A DNA stretch of 64,000 nucleotides from Jilunia laotingensis. GTDB taxonomy: Bacteria; Bacteroidota; Bacteroidia; Bacteroidales; Bacteroidaceae. The notes under the pieces are model-generated. The model did no database searches. It was not told the origin of the DNA and saw nothing but the letters and a program-made list of their open reading frames with translations. Numbering within the stretch: the stretch's first letter is position 1; every line of letters begins with the position of its first letter. A program made the translations under genes and the position numbers. The stretch lies in NCBI RefSeq assembly GCF_014385165.1, contig NZ_JACRTF010000001.1:4154001-4218000 (forward strand), read 5' to 3'. This document shows, one piece after another, positions 53,105 through 63,200 of this stretch.

Positions 53105-54703
53105 TCAAACAACCACGGTAGCTATTATCTGTATAAAAAGAATAAGAAAAACCATTGCAATAGGATAAACCGTAGCATAGGCCACACTCGGAATATTGCT
53201 ATCTACCATCGAATCGGCAGCAGCAAGACCGGGCGTACTGGTCATGCCCCCCGTAATGGTACCTAACAAATCGAGTAAGGAAATCTTAAATACCAAACGA
53301 CCTACAATAACAGCTACCAGCATAGGTATTAAAGTAATGGCAGCCCCTACTCCGAACATCAGCAATCCGCTTTCCTGAAATGTGGCAACCAGATTCTTTC
53401 CGGCAGAAGTTCCGACTTCAGCAAGGAAAAGTAACAACCCCAACTGACGCAGCAATTGGTTAGCCGGACCGGACATAGACCACATGATAGGGCCGGTCTT
53501 TCCCACAGCACTCAACATCAGAGCCATCATCAATATCCCACCAGTCAGTCCCGGAGAAAAAGAAAGCCCCCCGGGAAAGGTGATATTAAGCTTACCGAAC
53601 AACACGCCAAGCACAATACCCATCGCAATAGGGAAGAAATCAGTATCAGAAAGCTTTTTAGCATTATTGCCAAGCAAACGAGCCACTCCTTTCAGACCTT
53701 CCCTTTCACCTACCACCATGAGTTTATCACCGAACTTCAATGCTAGATCGGGAGAAGGTGAAAGGTCGATACCGCTTCGACGTACCCGGGTCACGGTACA
53801 TCCGAAATTACGTTGCAGGTTCAAGTCGCCCAACTGTTTGTTTATCATGTCTTTCTTTGTCAGCAACAAAGACTCTATTTCCTGTGTCTTATCCAAAGGA
53901 AGTTCGCCCTCCTCACGTTTGCCTATCAATACAGCAAGCTGGTTCAAGGAGTCCTCACTGCCTACCGCCTGAATGTAATCTCCTTCATAAAGCACAGAGT
54001 TCGCTTTAGGGATAGCAATTTCCTCGCCATGCTTCAAACGTGATATCACAGCCCCCGTCATGGCACGGGCATTAATCTGCATCAAGCTCCTACCGAATAC
54101 ACTCGGATTGGTAACACGATAGATGCAGGTATTCAGTTCCGGGAACTCTCCCCGACGTTCAATTTCCAGTCGGCGAGCCTCTTGGTCAAGATCGACCTTC
54201 ATTATTTTAGGGAGCAACTTTACAAAGAGAATCACACCGATAACGCCAAAAGGATAAGCAATACCATAAGCAATGGATGCCAGTGGTGAATTAGTACTGT
54301 CGATAGCTACCGCAAGTCCCGGTGTACTGGTAAGTGCCCCGGCAATCAGCCCTACGACACTTGGCGTATCGATATCAAATGCATATTTTAATCCTATCGC
54401 TGTCAGTGAAGCTGAACAAATAATAAGCATCGTAATAAGAATCAATGTCTTTCCCTTACTTCGAAAGGAATCAAAAAATCCGGGACCAGCCTGAATGCCA
54501 ATGGTAAAAATGAACAATACCAGTCCGAAGTTCCCCAGTTCTTTGGGAATGACCACACCGAAATGACCGAAGAGAAGGGCTATAAAGATCACTGCTGATA
54601 CATCGAGCGATAAGCCCTTAATCTTAATTCTTCCCAACATGAAACCTAACGCGACTATGAGAAAAAGTGCGAAATAAGAGGAGTTCAATAAATCAGTAAA
54701 CAT
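53105..54703 (-). CDS. AspT/YidE/YbjL-type antiporter with two TrkA-C domains
   Basis: This 532-aa inner-membrane protein has two blocks of membrane helices (about 5-160 and 375-530), each with the duplicated signature GxxxxTPGLA (GALTSTPGLAVAIDSTNS and GGMTSTPGLAAADSMVDS). Between them lie two RCK/TrkA-C regulatory domains (about 195-280 and 285-365). AspT itself exchanges aspartate for alanine; YidE-type relatives have unknown substrates. The gene is convergent with the DeoR-type gene. Confidence 0.9.
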   Translation of the reverse strand: MFTDLLNSSYFALFLIVALGFMLGRIKIKGLSLDVSAVIFIALLFGHFGVVIPKELGNFGLVLFIFTIGIQAGPGFFDSFRSKGKTLILITMLIICSASLTAIGLKYAFDIDTPSVVGLIAGALTSTPGLAVAIDSTNSPLASIAYGIAYPFGVIGVILFVKLLPKIMKVDLDQEARRLEIERRGEFPELNTCIYRVTNPSVFGRSLMQINARAMTGAVISRLKHGEEIAIPKANSVLYEGDYIQAVGSEDSLNQLAVLIGKREEGELPLDKTQEIESLLLTKKDMINKQLGDLNLQRNFGCTVTRVRRSGIDLSPSPDLALKFGDKLMVVGEREGLKGVARLLGNNAKKLSDTDFFPIAMGIVLGVLFGKLNITFPGGLSFSPGLTGGILMMALMLSAVGKTGPIMWSMSGPANQLLRQLGLLLFLAEVGTSAGKNLVATFQESGLLMFGVGAAITLIPMLVAVIVGRLVFKISLLDLLGTITGGMTSTPGLAAADSMVDSNIPSVAYATVYPIAMVFLILFIQIIATVVV

Positions 54704-54735
54704 AGGATTCTAAGTGTATTTGTTAGTTCGGGGGA

Positions 54736-54766
54736 CAAAGGTACGTAAAAAAGCTTCAATCAGCAA
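54736..54766 (-). promoter_or_regulatory. Promoter of the AspT/YidE-type gene
   Basis: On the minus strand TACCTTTG (54736-54743) is preceded by TTG (54764-54766) at 20 bp, fitting the Bacteroides promoter. It lies 33 bp before the start at 54703. Confidence 0.6.
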
Positions 54767-54886
54767 GTTTCTTCCTTACCGGTGAGGTATCCACACCCAA
54801 GTTTGAAGGATGATAATACATACTTATTGTGATTTCAACAGGTCTTTTTACTCTTTTTGAGGTATTGTAGCACTTCATTTTATGAT

Positions 54887-54897
54887 CGAACTTTGCA
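54887..54897 (+). promoter_or_regulatory. Possible -7 box of the hmu operon
   Basis: GAACTTTG followed by CAACC differs from TAnnTTTG at its first base and lies about 55 bp before the hmuY start. I see no obvious Fur box. Confidence 0.4.
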
Positions 54898-54951
54898 ACC
54901 GGTTAAAGAGATGAATCAAAATTAGTATCAAAACCCCAAATTAAAAGAATA

Positions 54952-55968
54952 ATGAAAAACTTAGGAAATTTAGCAGTACTGTTATTCATGCTATGCGCAT
55001 GCACCTCATGTAACAATGATGATGACAACACCAAACCGGAACTGGCCCAAAAGGTTGCCGGCACTTACAACGGTGATATTGAACTAAGTGTACAAGAAGC
55101 ATCGCAAGGCACCAAAGGTGTGGAGATATCTGTGAACCGTATTGCTGAAGACACCGTGGATGTCACGTTTCCAGCCATCAGTTTCGGTAGCCGCACTATT
55201 CCGTCTGTCAAATCGGGTGCCAAAGTAGCTTTGAACAACAATGGAAGTTACTCCCTCACAGGAACTCTTTCTGCAAAGGACGGAGATATCAACATTACCG
55301 GAAACTTTGAAGGAACTGTCAACGGAAAAACATTGGAGATGAATATCAGTTACCAACTCGGTGCCATGCCTTCTCCGATTAAAGCTATATTCAGCGGAAG
55401 CCAGTCACAAGCATCGCTTACAGTAAATACATCAGCTTACGATACATGGACATATGTCAATCTTAAAACAGGCGAAACACAGACATTGAAAGATTTCAAT
55501 GCCTGGGAGTATTACAGTAACGGTCAAGTGGTAGAAACTAAAGAAGCTACCGGAGATGCCTCTTTAATAAAGATAGACTGGCATATCGCCATCCATCGTT
55601 ATGACATAAAGACCAACGGTGGAGCAGCACTGGCAACGGAAGAAACGGCTATGAATGCCGTAAAGAACATTCCAGCCGAAGGATATACTGCCGATGAGCA
55701 AACCGAAAATGAGGTTATTGTAGATATGAGTGGCATGATGGATGGAAAGATCGGTTATGTAAAATCTCCCCTAAACAGAGTACTCAGCCAATGGCTCACC
55801 AAAACTCCAACGGGTGGAATGCCTCCTTACGAATATGAGGAAACCAATCTGATTTATCTGCTCAAATGCGCTGATGGAACTTACGCCAAACTAAAATTCA
55901 CCGATCATCAGGATACGGAAGGCAATACAGGTCGTGTAAGTTTCACTTACGAATATCCCGTAGAATAA
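54952..55968 (+). CDS. hmuY: HmuY-family haem-binding surface lipoprotein
   Basis: This 338-aa lipoprotein has a signal ending near C20 (LLFMLCACTSC) followed by NNDDD, an acidic stretch like the surface-export signal of Bacteroidetes lipoproteins. An N-terminal calycin-like beta domain (about 35-155) precedes an HmuY domain (about 165-338, YDTWTYVNLKTGETQ and IDWHIAIHRYDIKTNGG). HmuY proteins capture haem and pass it to HmuR. It leads the haem operon, 13 bp before the receptor gene. The two-domain layout is longer than Porphyromonas HmuY (about 216 aa). Confidence 0.88.
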   Translation: MKNLGNLAVLLFMLCACTSCNNDDDNTKPELAQKVAGTYNGDIELSVQEASQGTKGVEISVNRIAEDTVDVTFPAISFGSRTIPSVKSGAKVALNNNGSYSLTGTLSAKDGDINITGNFEGTVNGKTLEMNISYQLGAMPSPIKAIFSGSQSQASLTVNTSAYDTWTYVNLKTGETQTLKDFNAWEYYSNGQVVETKEATGDASLIKIDWHIAIHRYDIKTNGGAALATEETAMNAVKNIPAEGYTADEQTENEVIVDMSGMMDGKIGYVKSPLNRVLSQWLTKTPTGGMPPYEYEETNLIYLLKCADGTYAKLKFTDHQDTEGNTGRVSFTYEYPVE

Positions 55969-55981
55969 GAACATTCGGTAT

Positions 55982-58213
55982 ATGAAAATATCAAAATTAC
56001 TATGCATCATGACGAGTGTGATGTTGTTATCCGTTTGGAATACAACCGCACAGGCTGATGACTATAACGGAGACAATGCCATTGTAAAACGCACCATAAA
56101 AGGAGTGGTTCTCGATGAAACGGGAACCGCTCTTCCCGGTGCCTCCATCATAGTAGAAGGCACTACTATCGGAGCAGGGACGAATGCTAAAGGAGAATTC
56201 ACTTTACAGTTACGTGAAAAAGGTGCGCAGAGATTACGTATCAGTTTTACCGGTTATGAGACGCAGGAATACCTAGTAGATGCCTCTGATAACAGCCTTG
56301 TTACCATACGCCTAACGCCCTCCGAGAACTTACTGACAGAAGTGGTCGTGACGGGAAGCCATACTGAAAAGCCCCTGAAAGAAACTCCGGTACTGACCCG
56401 GGTTATCAGCCAAAGGGACATACAGACGCTCAATCCGATGGATATCGAAACTCTCTTGCAGTACGAACTACCCGGTTTGCAGATAGGATATGACAATATG
56501 AGCCAATTGCCCACTATCACTTATCAGGGTGTAGGAGGAGAATATCTGCTATTTTTGGTAGATGGCGAACGTATCAGCGGTGAAGGTTCCGACCATAACG
56601 TCGATTTTACGAGATTCAACATTGACGATATCGAACGCATCGAAGTGATAAAAGGATCACAATCCACCCTTTATGGTTCTAATGCATTGGGAGGGGTGAT
56701 CAATATCATCACCAAAAGTGCCAATCGTCCTTTTACGGGGAATGTGAACGCACGATATGCCGGCTCAAACGGACAAAAGTATTCAATAGGTGCAGGTACT
56801 AAACAAAGCCGCTTTTCTTCTTATTCCAATCTGACCTACCGCACCAGAGACACCTACACTGTCGGTGATGACGAAGGGAAAAAAAACACAATCGTCAATC
56901 CCGATGGCAGCATAGGAGGAGAAACCATCGACAATGTGCAGTCAACTACCGTCTATGGCTATCAGATATGGGATGCCTCACAAAAATTCGGATATTCATT
57001 CACGGACAAACTGAGCGCAGAACTAAAAGGATCTTTCTATCACAACCAACGGGATATCCGTACCGGGAAAGTATACCAGGATTTATTCATCGATTACGCT
57101 GTTAATGCCAAAGTAAAGTACTTATTCAATATTAATCACCAGCTGGAAGCATCGTATATATACGATAACTATAAAAAGGACAAGAATTACTTTAATGCAG
57201 GATTTACCCGTACCGATTACCGGAATCGTACGCAATCCGCCCGTATCAGCTATACGGGGATCATGGGCGACCATACGTTGAGTGCGGGCATTGAAACCAA
57301 TCTGGAATATCTGAAACATTATATGATGAAAGACAGTGCCGACGCCAGCATGGAAACTTACGTACTCTATCTGCAAGAGGATTGGAAAGTGACAGACCGG
57401 GTAAACCTGATAGCCGGGCTACGAAGTGATTATCATGACAAATACGGACTGCACGTCACTCCCAAACTTTCGACAATGTATCGTCCCTGTGAAGTATTCA
57501 CCCTGCGCGCCTCCTACTCCATGGGATTCCGGTCTCCTTCATTGAAAGAGTTATACCAAGAATATTTTATGGGCGGATTCATGTGGTTATATGGTAATCC
57601 GGATTTGAATCCGGAAACAAGCCATCAGTTCGCTTTAAGTGCAGAAGCTGAAAAAGGCGGGTTCAATGCCTCCGTCTCCGCCTATCACAATCGTTTTAGA
57701 GACAAGATAGGTTACGCCAGGGCAGACGGAGGAATGAAATATGTAAATGCGGAAAAAGCCCGTACTACCGGAGTGGAAGGTATCATACGCTATCGAATGG
57801 AATTCGGACTCATGCTGACCGGATCTTATGCTTATGTGAACGATTATGAAGAGATAGACGGACACAATGCGTCATCGGTACGCCCCCATAGTCTGACCTT
57901 CAATGCTTCGTACAACCATAAATTCGGGAAGATAGGAGTCAATGCAGCTTTGAACGGACAATGGACTTCCAAATTAAGCACCTATTCTATCAATCAAGAT
58001 CAGACTTATGAACGGGTTTCTTATGATCCGCGCACCCTCTGTTCATTCAATGCCGGAGTCCAGTTGCCGAGAGGAATTAGCCTGAACTTCGGTATAGACA
58101 ATCTCCTGAATTATAAAGACAAAGCCGCAGACAGTTCATTACAACTGCCTCAAAAAGGGATCAGTTATGTAGGTACCGTCAATATTAATCTTGCCGACAT
58201 GTTCAATCTATAG
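55982..58213 (+). CDS. hmuR: HmuR-like TonB-dependent haem receptor
   Basis: This 743-aa outer-membrane receptor has a signal peptide (about 1-25), a carboxypeptidase-regulatory-like N-terminal domain (about 38-120, TIKGVVLDETGTALPGASII), a plug (LTEVVVTGSHTEKPLKETPV and IERIEVIKGSQSTLYGSNAL) and a 22-stranded barrel. The region YSMGFRSPSLKELYQEYFMG is the FRAP/NPxL-like haem-receptor region. It imports haem or another porphyrin across the outer membrane with TonB energy, from the HmuY lipoprotein encoded upstream. Confidence 0.93.
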   Translation: MKISKLLCIMTSVMLLSVWNTTAQADDYNGDNAIVKRTIKGVVLDETGTALPGASIIVEGTTIGAGTNAKGEFTLQLREKGAQRLRISFTGYETQEYLVDASDNSLVTIRLTPSENLLTEVVVTGSHTEKPLKETPVLTRVISQRDIQTLNPMDIETLLQYELPGLQIGYDNMSQLPTITYQGVGGEYLLFLVDGERISGEGSDHNVDFTRFNIDDIERIEVIKGSQSTLYGSNALGGVINIITKSANRPFTGNVNARYAGSNGQKYSIGAGTKQSRFSSYSNLTYRTRDTYTVGDDEGKKNTIVNPDGSIGGETIDNVQSTTVYGYQIWDASQKFGYSFTDKLSAELKGSFYHNQRDIRTGKVYQDLFIDYAVNAKVKYLFNINHQLEASYIYDNYKKDKNYFNAGFTRTDYRNRTQSARISYTGIMGDHTLSAGIETNLEYLKHYMMKDSADASMETYVLYLQEDWKVTDRVNLIAGLRSDYHDKYGLHVTPKLSTMYRPCEVFTLRASYSMGFRSPSLKELYQEYFMGGFMWLYGNPDLNPETSHQFALSAEAEKGGFNASVSAYHNRFRDKIGYARADGGMKYVNAEKARTTGVEGIIRYRMEFGLMLTGSYAYVNDYEEIDGHNASSVRPHSLTFNASYNHKFGKIGVNAALNGQWTSKLSTYSINQDQTYERVSYDPRTLCSFNAGVQLPRGISLNFGIDNLLNYKDKAADSSLQLPQKGISYVGTVNINLADMFNL

Positions 58214-58244
58214 GCAATAACAACAAAGAAATACTAAAAAAGCA

Positions 58245-61200
58245 ATGAAAAAGAAAACACTCATCATCGGTGGCTGCCTCGTGCTACTCCTGTTAGGAGG
58301 AATAGGGGTATGGAATAAATTGTGCAGCACGACAAAAGTGGCTTTCATAAATTTCCAAACCCTGCAAATGGGAAGTTTATCGAAAGCGAATGATAACTCT
58401 TTTATCAAATTGAGCGAACTCAGTCCCGAAGAATTCGATCGGCTGACAGATTACGATATGGTATTTGTCAACGGCATGGGATTACGGATCGTTGAAGAAC
58501 AACGGATGCAATTACAACAGGCTGCAGACAAAGGTATTCCCATATATACCAGTATGGCTACCAACCCTGCCAACAATATATGCAATCTAGATTCCACCCG
58601 ACAAAAACAAATACGCGCTTATCTCAGTAATGGGGGAAAACGCAACTACCGCAGCTTATTGTCGTATATCCGTAAAGAAATCGACGGCAAACTGATCTCC
58701 TCTCCCGAACCGGAAAAGGTAATAGAAAAAGCATCGGACATTTTATATCATGCCGGAGTGAAAAACCCAGAAGAAGAAATGGAATTCGTAACGGTATCTG
58801 AATACGAAAAGTTTCTCCATGAAAATGGATTGTACAAAGAAGGCGCACACAAGATCGTAGTGACAGGTCAGATGGCGGATGCAACCGATCTGATTGCGGC
58901 ACTCGAAAAAACAGGTTACACGGTTTATCCGGTTTCATCCATGCGTCGTTTCCAAACATTTCTGGAAGAGATCAACCCCGATGCCGTGATCAACATGGCA
59001 CATGGGCGTTTAGGTGATCAAGTAGTAGACTATCTGACAGCCAAAAACATTCTTCTGTTCTCCCCACTTACTATCAACAGTCTGGTAGAAGAGTGGGAAA
59101 ATGATCCGATGGGCATGAACGGAGGCTTCTTGTCCCAAAGTGTAGTGACACCCGAAATAGATGGAGCCATACGCCCCTTTGCACTCTTCGCCCAATATAC
59201 AGACAACGAAGGGATAAGACATTCGTTCGCCATACCCGAAAGGTTGGAAACCTTCGTGAAAACTGTAGATAATTACCTCTCCCTAAAAGAGAAACCGAAT
59301 AGCGAAAAACGAGTAGCCATCTACTACTATAAAGGAGCAGGTCAAAACGCACTGACGGCAGGAGGAATGGAAGTAGCCCCCTCACTCTTCAACTTATTGA
59401 CACGCCTAAAACAAGAAGGCTATAAAGTAGAGGGATTGCCCGCAAACAGCAAAGAGCTTGAACGGATGATCCAAGCCCAGGGAGCGGTATTCGGTGCTTA
59501 TGCCGAGGGAGCATTCAGTGAATTCATGAAGACAGGGAAACCGGCACTTATCAGTAAAGAAGAGTATGAGACATGGATCAAACAAAGCCTTCGCCCCGAA
59601 AAATATGCCGAAGTAGTAGCGGCAAACGGAGAATTTCCGGGAGAATACATGACTACTCCCGATGGAAAACTAGGTGTTGCCCACGTACAATTCGGCAATG
59701 TAGTGCTTTTGCCACAGAATGCAGCCGGTAAAGGGGACAATTCATTTAAAGTAGTACATGGCACGAATGCCGCACCCCCTCACACCTATATAGCTTCTTA
59801 CCTTTGGATGCAACATGGATTTAAAGCAGACGCATTGATTCACTTCGGTACACACGGAAGTCTGGAATTTACTCCTAAAAAGCAGGTAGCTCTATGTAGC
59901 AACGACTGGCCCGACCGTCTGGTAGGTACGGTACCTCATTTCTACATCTATTCTATCGGTAACGTGGGAGAAGCAATGATGGCGAAACGACGTTCCTATG
60001 CGACGCTGCAATCGTACCTTACCCCGCCATTCATGGAAAGCAGTGTACGTGGAATCTATCGTGAGTTGAACGAGAAAATTAAAATATACAATAATAAATT
60101 AGGGAATTGCAATTGCAATGATCCTGAACATGCGACCCCAAAAGACACGCGAACAACAGAAGACTTGCAGCGTGCATCCCTCGCTGTAAAGGCAGCAACG
60201 GTCAAATTAGGTATTCATCGTGAACTTGGTCTTGACAGCCTGTTAAACGTTCCGTACACGGAAGAGGATATATTACGTATCGAAAACTTCGCGGAAGAAC
60301 TCGCCACTGAAAAAATAACCGGACAATTATACACAATGGGCGTTCCCTATGAAGCCGAACGTATCACTTCATCCCTCTATGCCATGGCTACCGAACCGAT
60401 AGCTTACAGCCTTTTGGCACTTGACAAGTTACGGGGAAAGGCAGATGAACGAACCCGGAAACATCGTACCCTATTTACACAGCAGTATCTCAATCCGGCA
60501 CATGAACTGGTGACACGAGTCATAGCTAACCCATCCATTGTCTCCAATGAGTTAATATGCCGCACAGCCGGAATTACTCCTCAAGAGCTGGAAACTGCCC
60601 ATGCCATAGATGCAGAGCGCAATGCCCCCAAAGGAATGATGGCGATGATGATGGCTGGCGGCAAAGGTTCAAGCAAGATGAATGCTTCTAGGGGAAAGAA
60701 TAAAAAGGAATACAGCAAAGAGGAGGTGGAAAAAGCACTTGCTATTCTGGAAGTGGAACGTACCGTAAAGAATGTGGGAAACTACAAAAACGAGTTACAA
60801 ATGAGTCCTGAAAAAGAGTTGAGAAGCATTATAAATTCTTTAAATGGCGGATACACGATACCCTCACCGGGTGGCGATCCGATAGCCAATCCGAATACTC
60901 TGCCTACCGGACGCAATTTATATGCCATCAATGCCGAAGCTACCCCTTCGGAATCAGCTTGGGAGAAAGGCATCCAACTTGCCAACCAGACCATCAACGA
61001 ATACCGTCGCCGTCACAACGACTCCATACCGCGCAAAGTGAGCTATACCCTTTGGTCAAGTGAATTTATCGAAACAGGCGGAGCTACCATCGCACAAGTC
61101 CTTTATATGTTGGGGGTAGAACCCATACGCGATGCATTTGGTCGTGTAAGCGATTTGCGCCTGATTCCATCTGCCGAGCTGGGTCGTCCGCGCATTGACG

Positions 61201-62399
61201 TAGTAGTACAAACCTCCGGACAACTCCGTGATCTTGCAGCTTCCCGTCTTTTCCTGATCAACCGGGCGGTAGAAATGGCAGCAAACGCCAAAGGAGACAA
61301 CTATGAGAATCTGGTTGCCGCCAGTGTAGTAGAAGCCGAAAGGACATTGACAGACAAAGGCCTTAGTCCGAAAGATGCCCGGGAGATGTCCACTTTCCGT
61401 GTATTCGGTGGGGTGAACGGAGGATATGGAACCGGCATTCAAGGAATGGTGCAAGCCGGTGACCGTTGGGAAAATGAATCGGAAATAGCCGATGTATATT
61501 TGAATAATATGGGTGCCTATTATGGCAATGAAAAAAACTGGGAAGCATTCAGGCAATTTGCTTTTGAAGCCGCACTGACCCGTACAGATGTTGTCATACA
61601 ACCTCGTCAAAGTAACACATGGGGAGCCTTGAGCCTAGATCATGTATACGAATTCATGGGAGGAATGAACCTCGCTGTACGCAATGTCACCGGGAAAGAT
61701 CCCGATGCTTATTTCAGCGACTACCGTAACCGTAACAATATGCGGGTGCAAGAGTTGAAAGAGTCAATTGGAATAGAAAGCCGTACTACGATCCTCAATC
61801 CGGCCTACATCAAAGAAAAGATGAAAGGAGAATCTTCTTCCGCTTCCGGATTTGCCGAAATCGTCACAAATACATATGGATGGAATGTGATGAAACCGGC
61901 TGTCATCGATAAGGAGTTATGGGAAGATATCTATGATGTATATGTCAATGACCGTTTCCAACTGGGTGTAAAAGAATATTTCGAGAAACAAAATCCGGCA
62001 GCTTTGGAAGAGATGAGCGCTGTCATGCTCGAAACCATCCGTAAAGGAATGTGGAAAGCAAGCGAAGCACAGATAACCGAACTGACAAAACTGCATACGG
62101 AACTGGTCAACAAATATCGTCCTTCCTGTTCAGGATTTGTTTGCGACAATGCCAAATTGCGGGAATTTATTGCTTCCAAAGCGGATGCACCGACCGCCTC
62201 TCAATATAAAAAGAACATAGCCACAATCCGTGAAGCACAGGTGGACGGTGATAATAAAGGGGTAGTAATGAAAAAAGAGGAGATGAATCAGCCGACCGAG
62301 GGGCAAACCAATACACTGAGTAATATTGCAGTAGGCGTTGCAGTCGTCCTAGTTGTCCTGGCATTGGTGATATTCATCCGTCGTCGCAAAAAGATCTGA
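58245..62399 (+). CDS. hmuS: HmuS, CobN/Mg-chelatase-like protein
   Basis: This 1384-aa protein is homologous to CobN and ChlH chelatase large subunits (YIASYLWMQHGFKADALIHF, GTHGSLEFTPKKQVALCSND, RIDVVVQTSGQLRDLAASRL). It carries an N-terminal membrane anchor (about 5-22) and a C-terminal helix (about 1360-1378), placing the body in the periplasm. In haem operons, HmuS is thought to remove iron from porphyrin rather than insert a metal, and work on Bacteroides HmuS supports reductive haem dechelation. No CobS/CobT or ChlI/ChlD partners are encoded here, which agrees with a non-cobalamin role. Confidence 0.92.
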   Translation: MKKKTLIIGGCLVLLLLGGIGVWNKLCSTTKVAFINFQTLQMGSLSKANDNSFIKLSELSPEEFDRLTDYDMVFVNGMGLRIVEEQRMQLQQAADKGIPIYTSMATNPANNICNLDSTRQKQIRAYLSNGGKRNYRSLLSYIRKEIDGKLISSPEPEKVIEKASDILYHAGVKNPEEEMEFVTVSEYEKFLHENGLYKEGAHKIVVTGQMADATDLIAALEKTGYTVYPVSSMRRFQTFLEEINPDAVINMAHGRLGDQVVDYLTAKNILLFSPLTINSLVEEWENDPMGMNGGFLSQSVVTPEIDGAIRPFALFAQYTDNEGIRHSFAIPERLETFVKTVDNYLSLKEKPNSEKRVAIYYYKGAGQNALTAGGMEVAPSLFNLLTRLKQEGYKVEGLPANSKELERMIQAQGAVFGAYAEGAFSEFMKTGKPALISKEEYETWIKQSLRPEKYAEVVAANGEFPGEYMTTPDGKLGVAHVQFGNVVLLPQNAAGKGDNSFKVVHGTNAAPPHTYIASYLWMQHGFKADALIHFGTHGSLEFTPKKQVALCSNDWPDRLVGTVPHFYIYSIGNVGEAMMAKRRSYATLQSYLTPPFMESSVRGIYRELNEKIKIYNNKLGNCNCNDPEHATPKDTRTTEDLQRASLAVKAATVKLGIHRELGLDSLLNVPYTEEDILRIENFAEELATEKITGQLYTMGVPYEAERITSSLYAMATEPIAYSLLALDKLRGKADERTRKHRTLFTQQYLNPAHELVTRVIANPSIVSNELICRTAGITPQELETAHAIDAERNAPKGMMAMMMAGGKGSSKMNASRGKNKKEYSKEEVEKALAILEVERTVKNVGNYKNELQMSPEKELRSIINSLNGGYTIPSPGGDPIANPNTLPTGRNLYAINAEATPSESAWEKGIQLANQTINEYRRRHNDSIPRKVSYTLWSSEFIETGGATIAQVLYMLGVEPIRDAFGRVSDLRLIPSAELGRPRIDVVVQTSGQLRDLAASRLFLINRAVEMAANAKGDNYENLVAASVVEAERTLTDKGLSPKDAREMSTFRVFGGVNGGYGTGIQGMVQAGDRWENESEIADVYLNNMGAYYGNEKNWEAFRQFAFEAALTRTDVVIQPRQSNTWGALSLDHVYEFMGGMNLAVRNVTGKDPDAYFSDYRNRNNMRVQELKESIGIESRTTILNPAYIKEKMKGESSSASGFAEIVTNTYGWNVMKPAVIDKELWEDIYDVYVNDRFQLGVKEYFEKQNPAALEEMSAVMLETIRKGMWKASEAQITELTKLHTELVNKYRPSCSGFVCDNAKLREFIASKADAPTASQYKKNIATIREAQVDGDNKGVVMKKEEMNQPTEGQTNTLSNIAVGVAVVLVVLALVIFIRRRKKI

Positions 62400-62401
62400 A
62401 T

Positions 62402-63094
62402 ATGGACACTGTTGTACTTGTATTGATGATCTTGACTGCTTTTAACTTTTTGTTAAAGCAAACTTTCTGGAAAGCAATGGCAGTAGGTATCTTATCTATA
62501 GCCTGTGCTTTGTTTGCCGGATTGACATGGCCGTATGCCATCGAACAGTCAAAGACTCAGATAGCGGACTGGTTGGGCAACCCGTCTCTAATGCTCGATA
62601 CTTCCGTTTTTCTGACCATTGAAGTTTCTCTGCAAATGGCGTATGCCATGCTAGCAGTACACGTAGCCAATGATTATCCGGTAAAGCCCCGAACGCTCCT
62701 CGCCTATCGTCTACTGCGCTGGTTTCCGGGATTAATAATTTTTCCGGTACTGTTCAGCGGATTGGTATATCTTATTTTCACATTCCCCGGTGTTACCTTT
62801 ACAACCATTGCAGGAAGTTACGCTGCATTTATACTGATAGCAATTCCGCTTGGACGTTTACTGATTCTCCGGTTACTTCCGGAAAAAGAATTAAGACTGG
62901 AATTATTCTTCCTGACCAATGCACTGGTCGCTATATTGGGAATTGTAGCCACCGTAAACGGCCGAACTTCCGTTGCAGGTGTAAGTGAAGTGAACTTCAT
63001 GGCACTTGCCGGTACCCTAGGAATTACGGTTGCAGGCATACTCCTCGGCTGGTGTTGGTGGAAATTAAAGAATCGGCTTAAAATCTCACCTTAA
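62402..63094 (+). CDS. hmuT: HmuT-like inner-membrane protein of haem operon
   Basis: This 230-aa protein has six or so membrane helices and no catalytic motif. It follows hmuS by 2 bp and occupies the position of hmuT in hmuYRSTUV operons. A role as membrane partner of HmuS or of the MotA/ExbB-like channel is plausible. The assignment is mainly positional. Confidence 0.75.
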   Translation: MDTVVLVLMILTAFNFLLKQTFWKAMAVGILSIACALFAGLTWPYAIEQSKTQIADWLGNPSLMLDTSVFLTIEVSLQMAYAMLAVHVANDYPVKPRTLLAYRLLRWFPGLIIFPVLFSGLVYLIFTFPGVTFTTIAGSYAAFILIAIPLGRLLILRLLPEKELRLELFFLTNALVAILGIVATVNGRTSVAGVSEVNFMALAGTLGITVAGILLGWCWWKLKNRLKISP

Positions 63095-63200
63095 TGTATT
63101 TTATTCGGTTTCTTTCAATTTTCTCTAAAGAGAGCCCTATGTTTCTTACTACAAACCCCTTTAAAAAGACATATAAATAAATCAAAAATAACGAATAACG

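Noticed and set aside
53484..53972. 162-codon plus-strand frame opposite the AspT/YidE-type gene
   Set aside because: It is antisense to a conserved transporter and lacks motifs or a promoter.
61056..61610. 184-codon minus-strand frame within hmuS
   Set aside because: It is a shadow of the conserved chelatase region.
58245..62399. CobN cobaltochelatase of cobalamin synthesis
   Set aside because: The membrane anchors, the haem-operon context and the lack of CobS/CobT or other cob genes point to HmuS.
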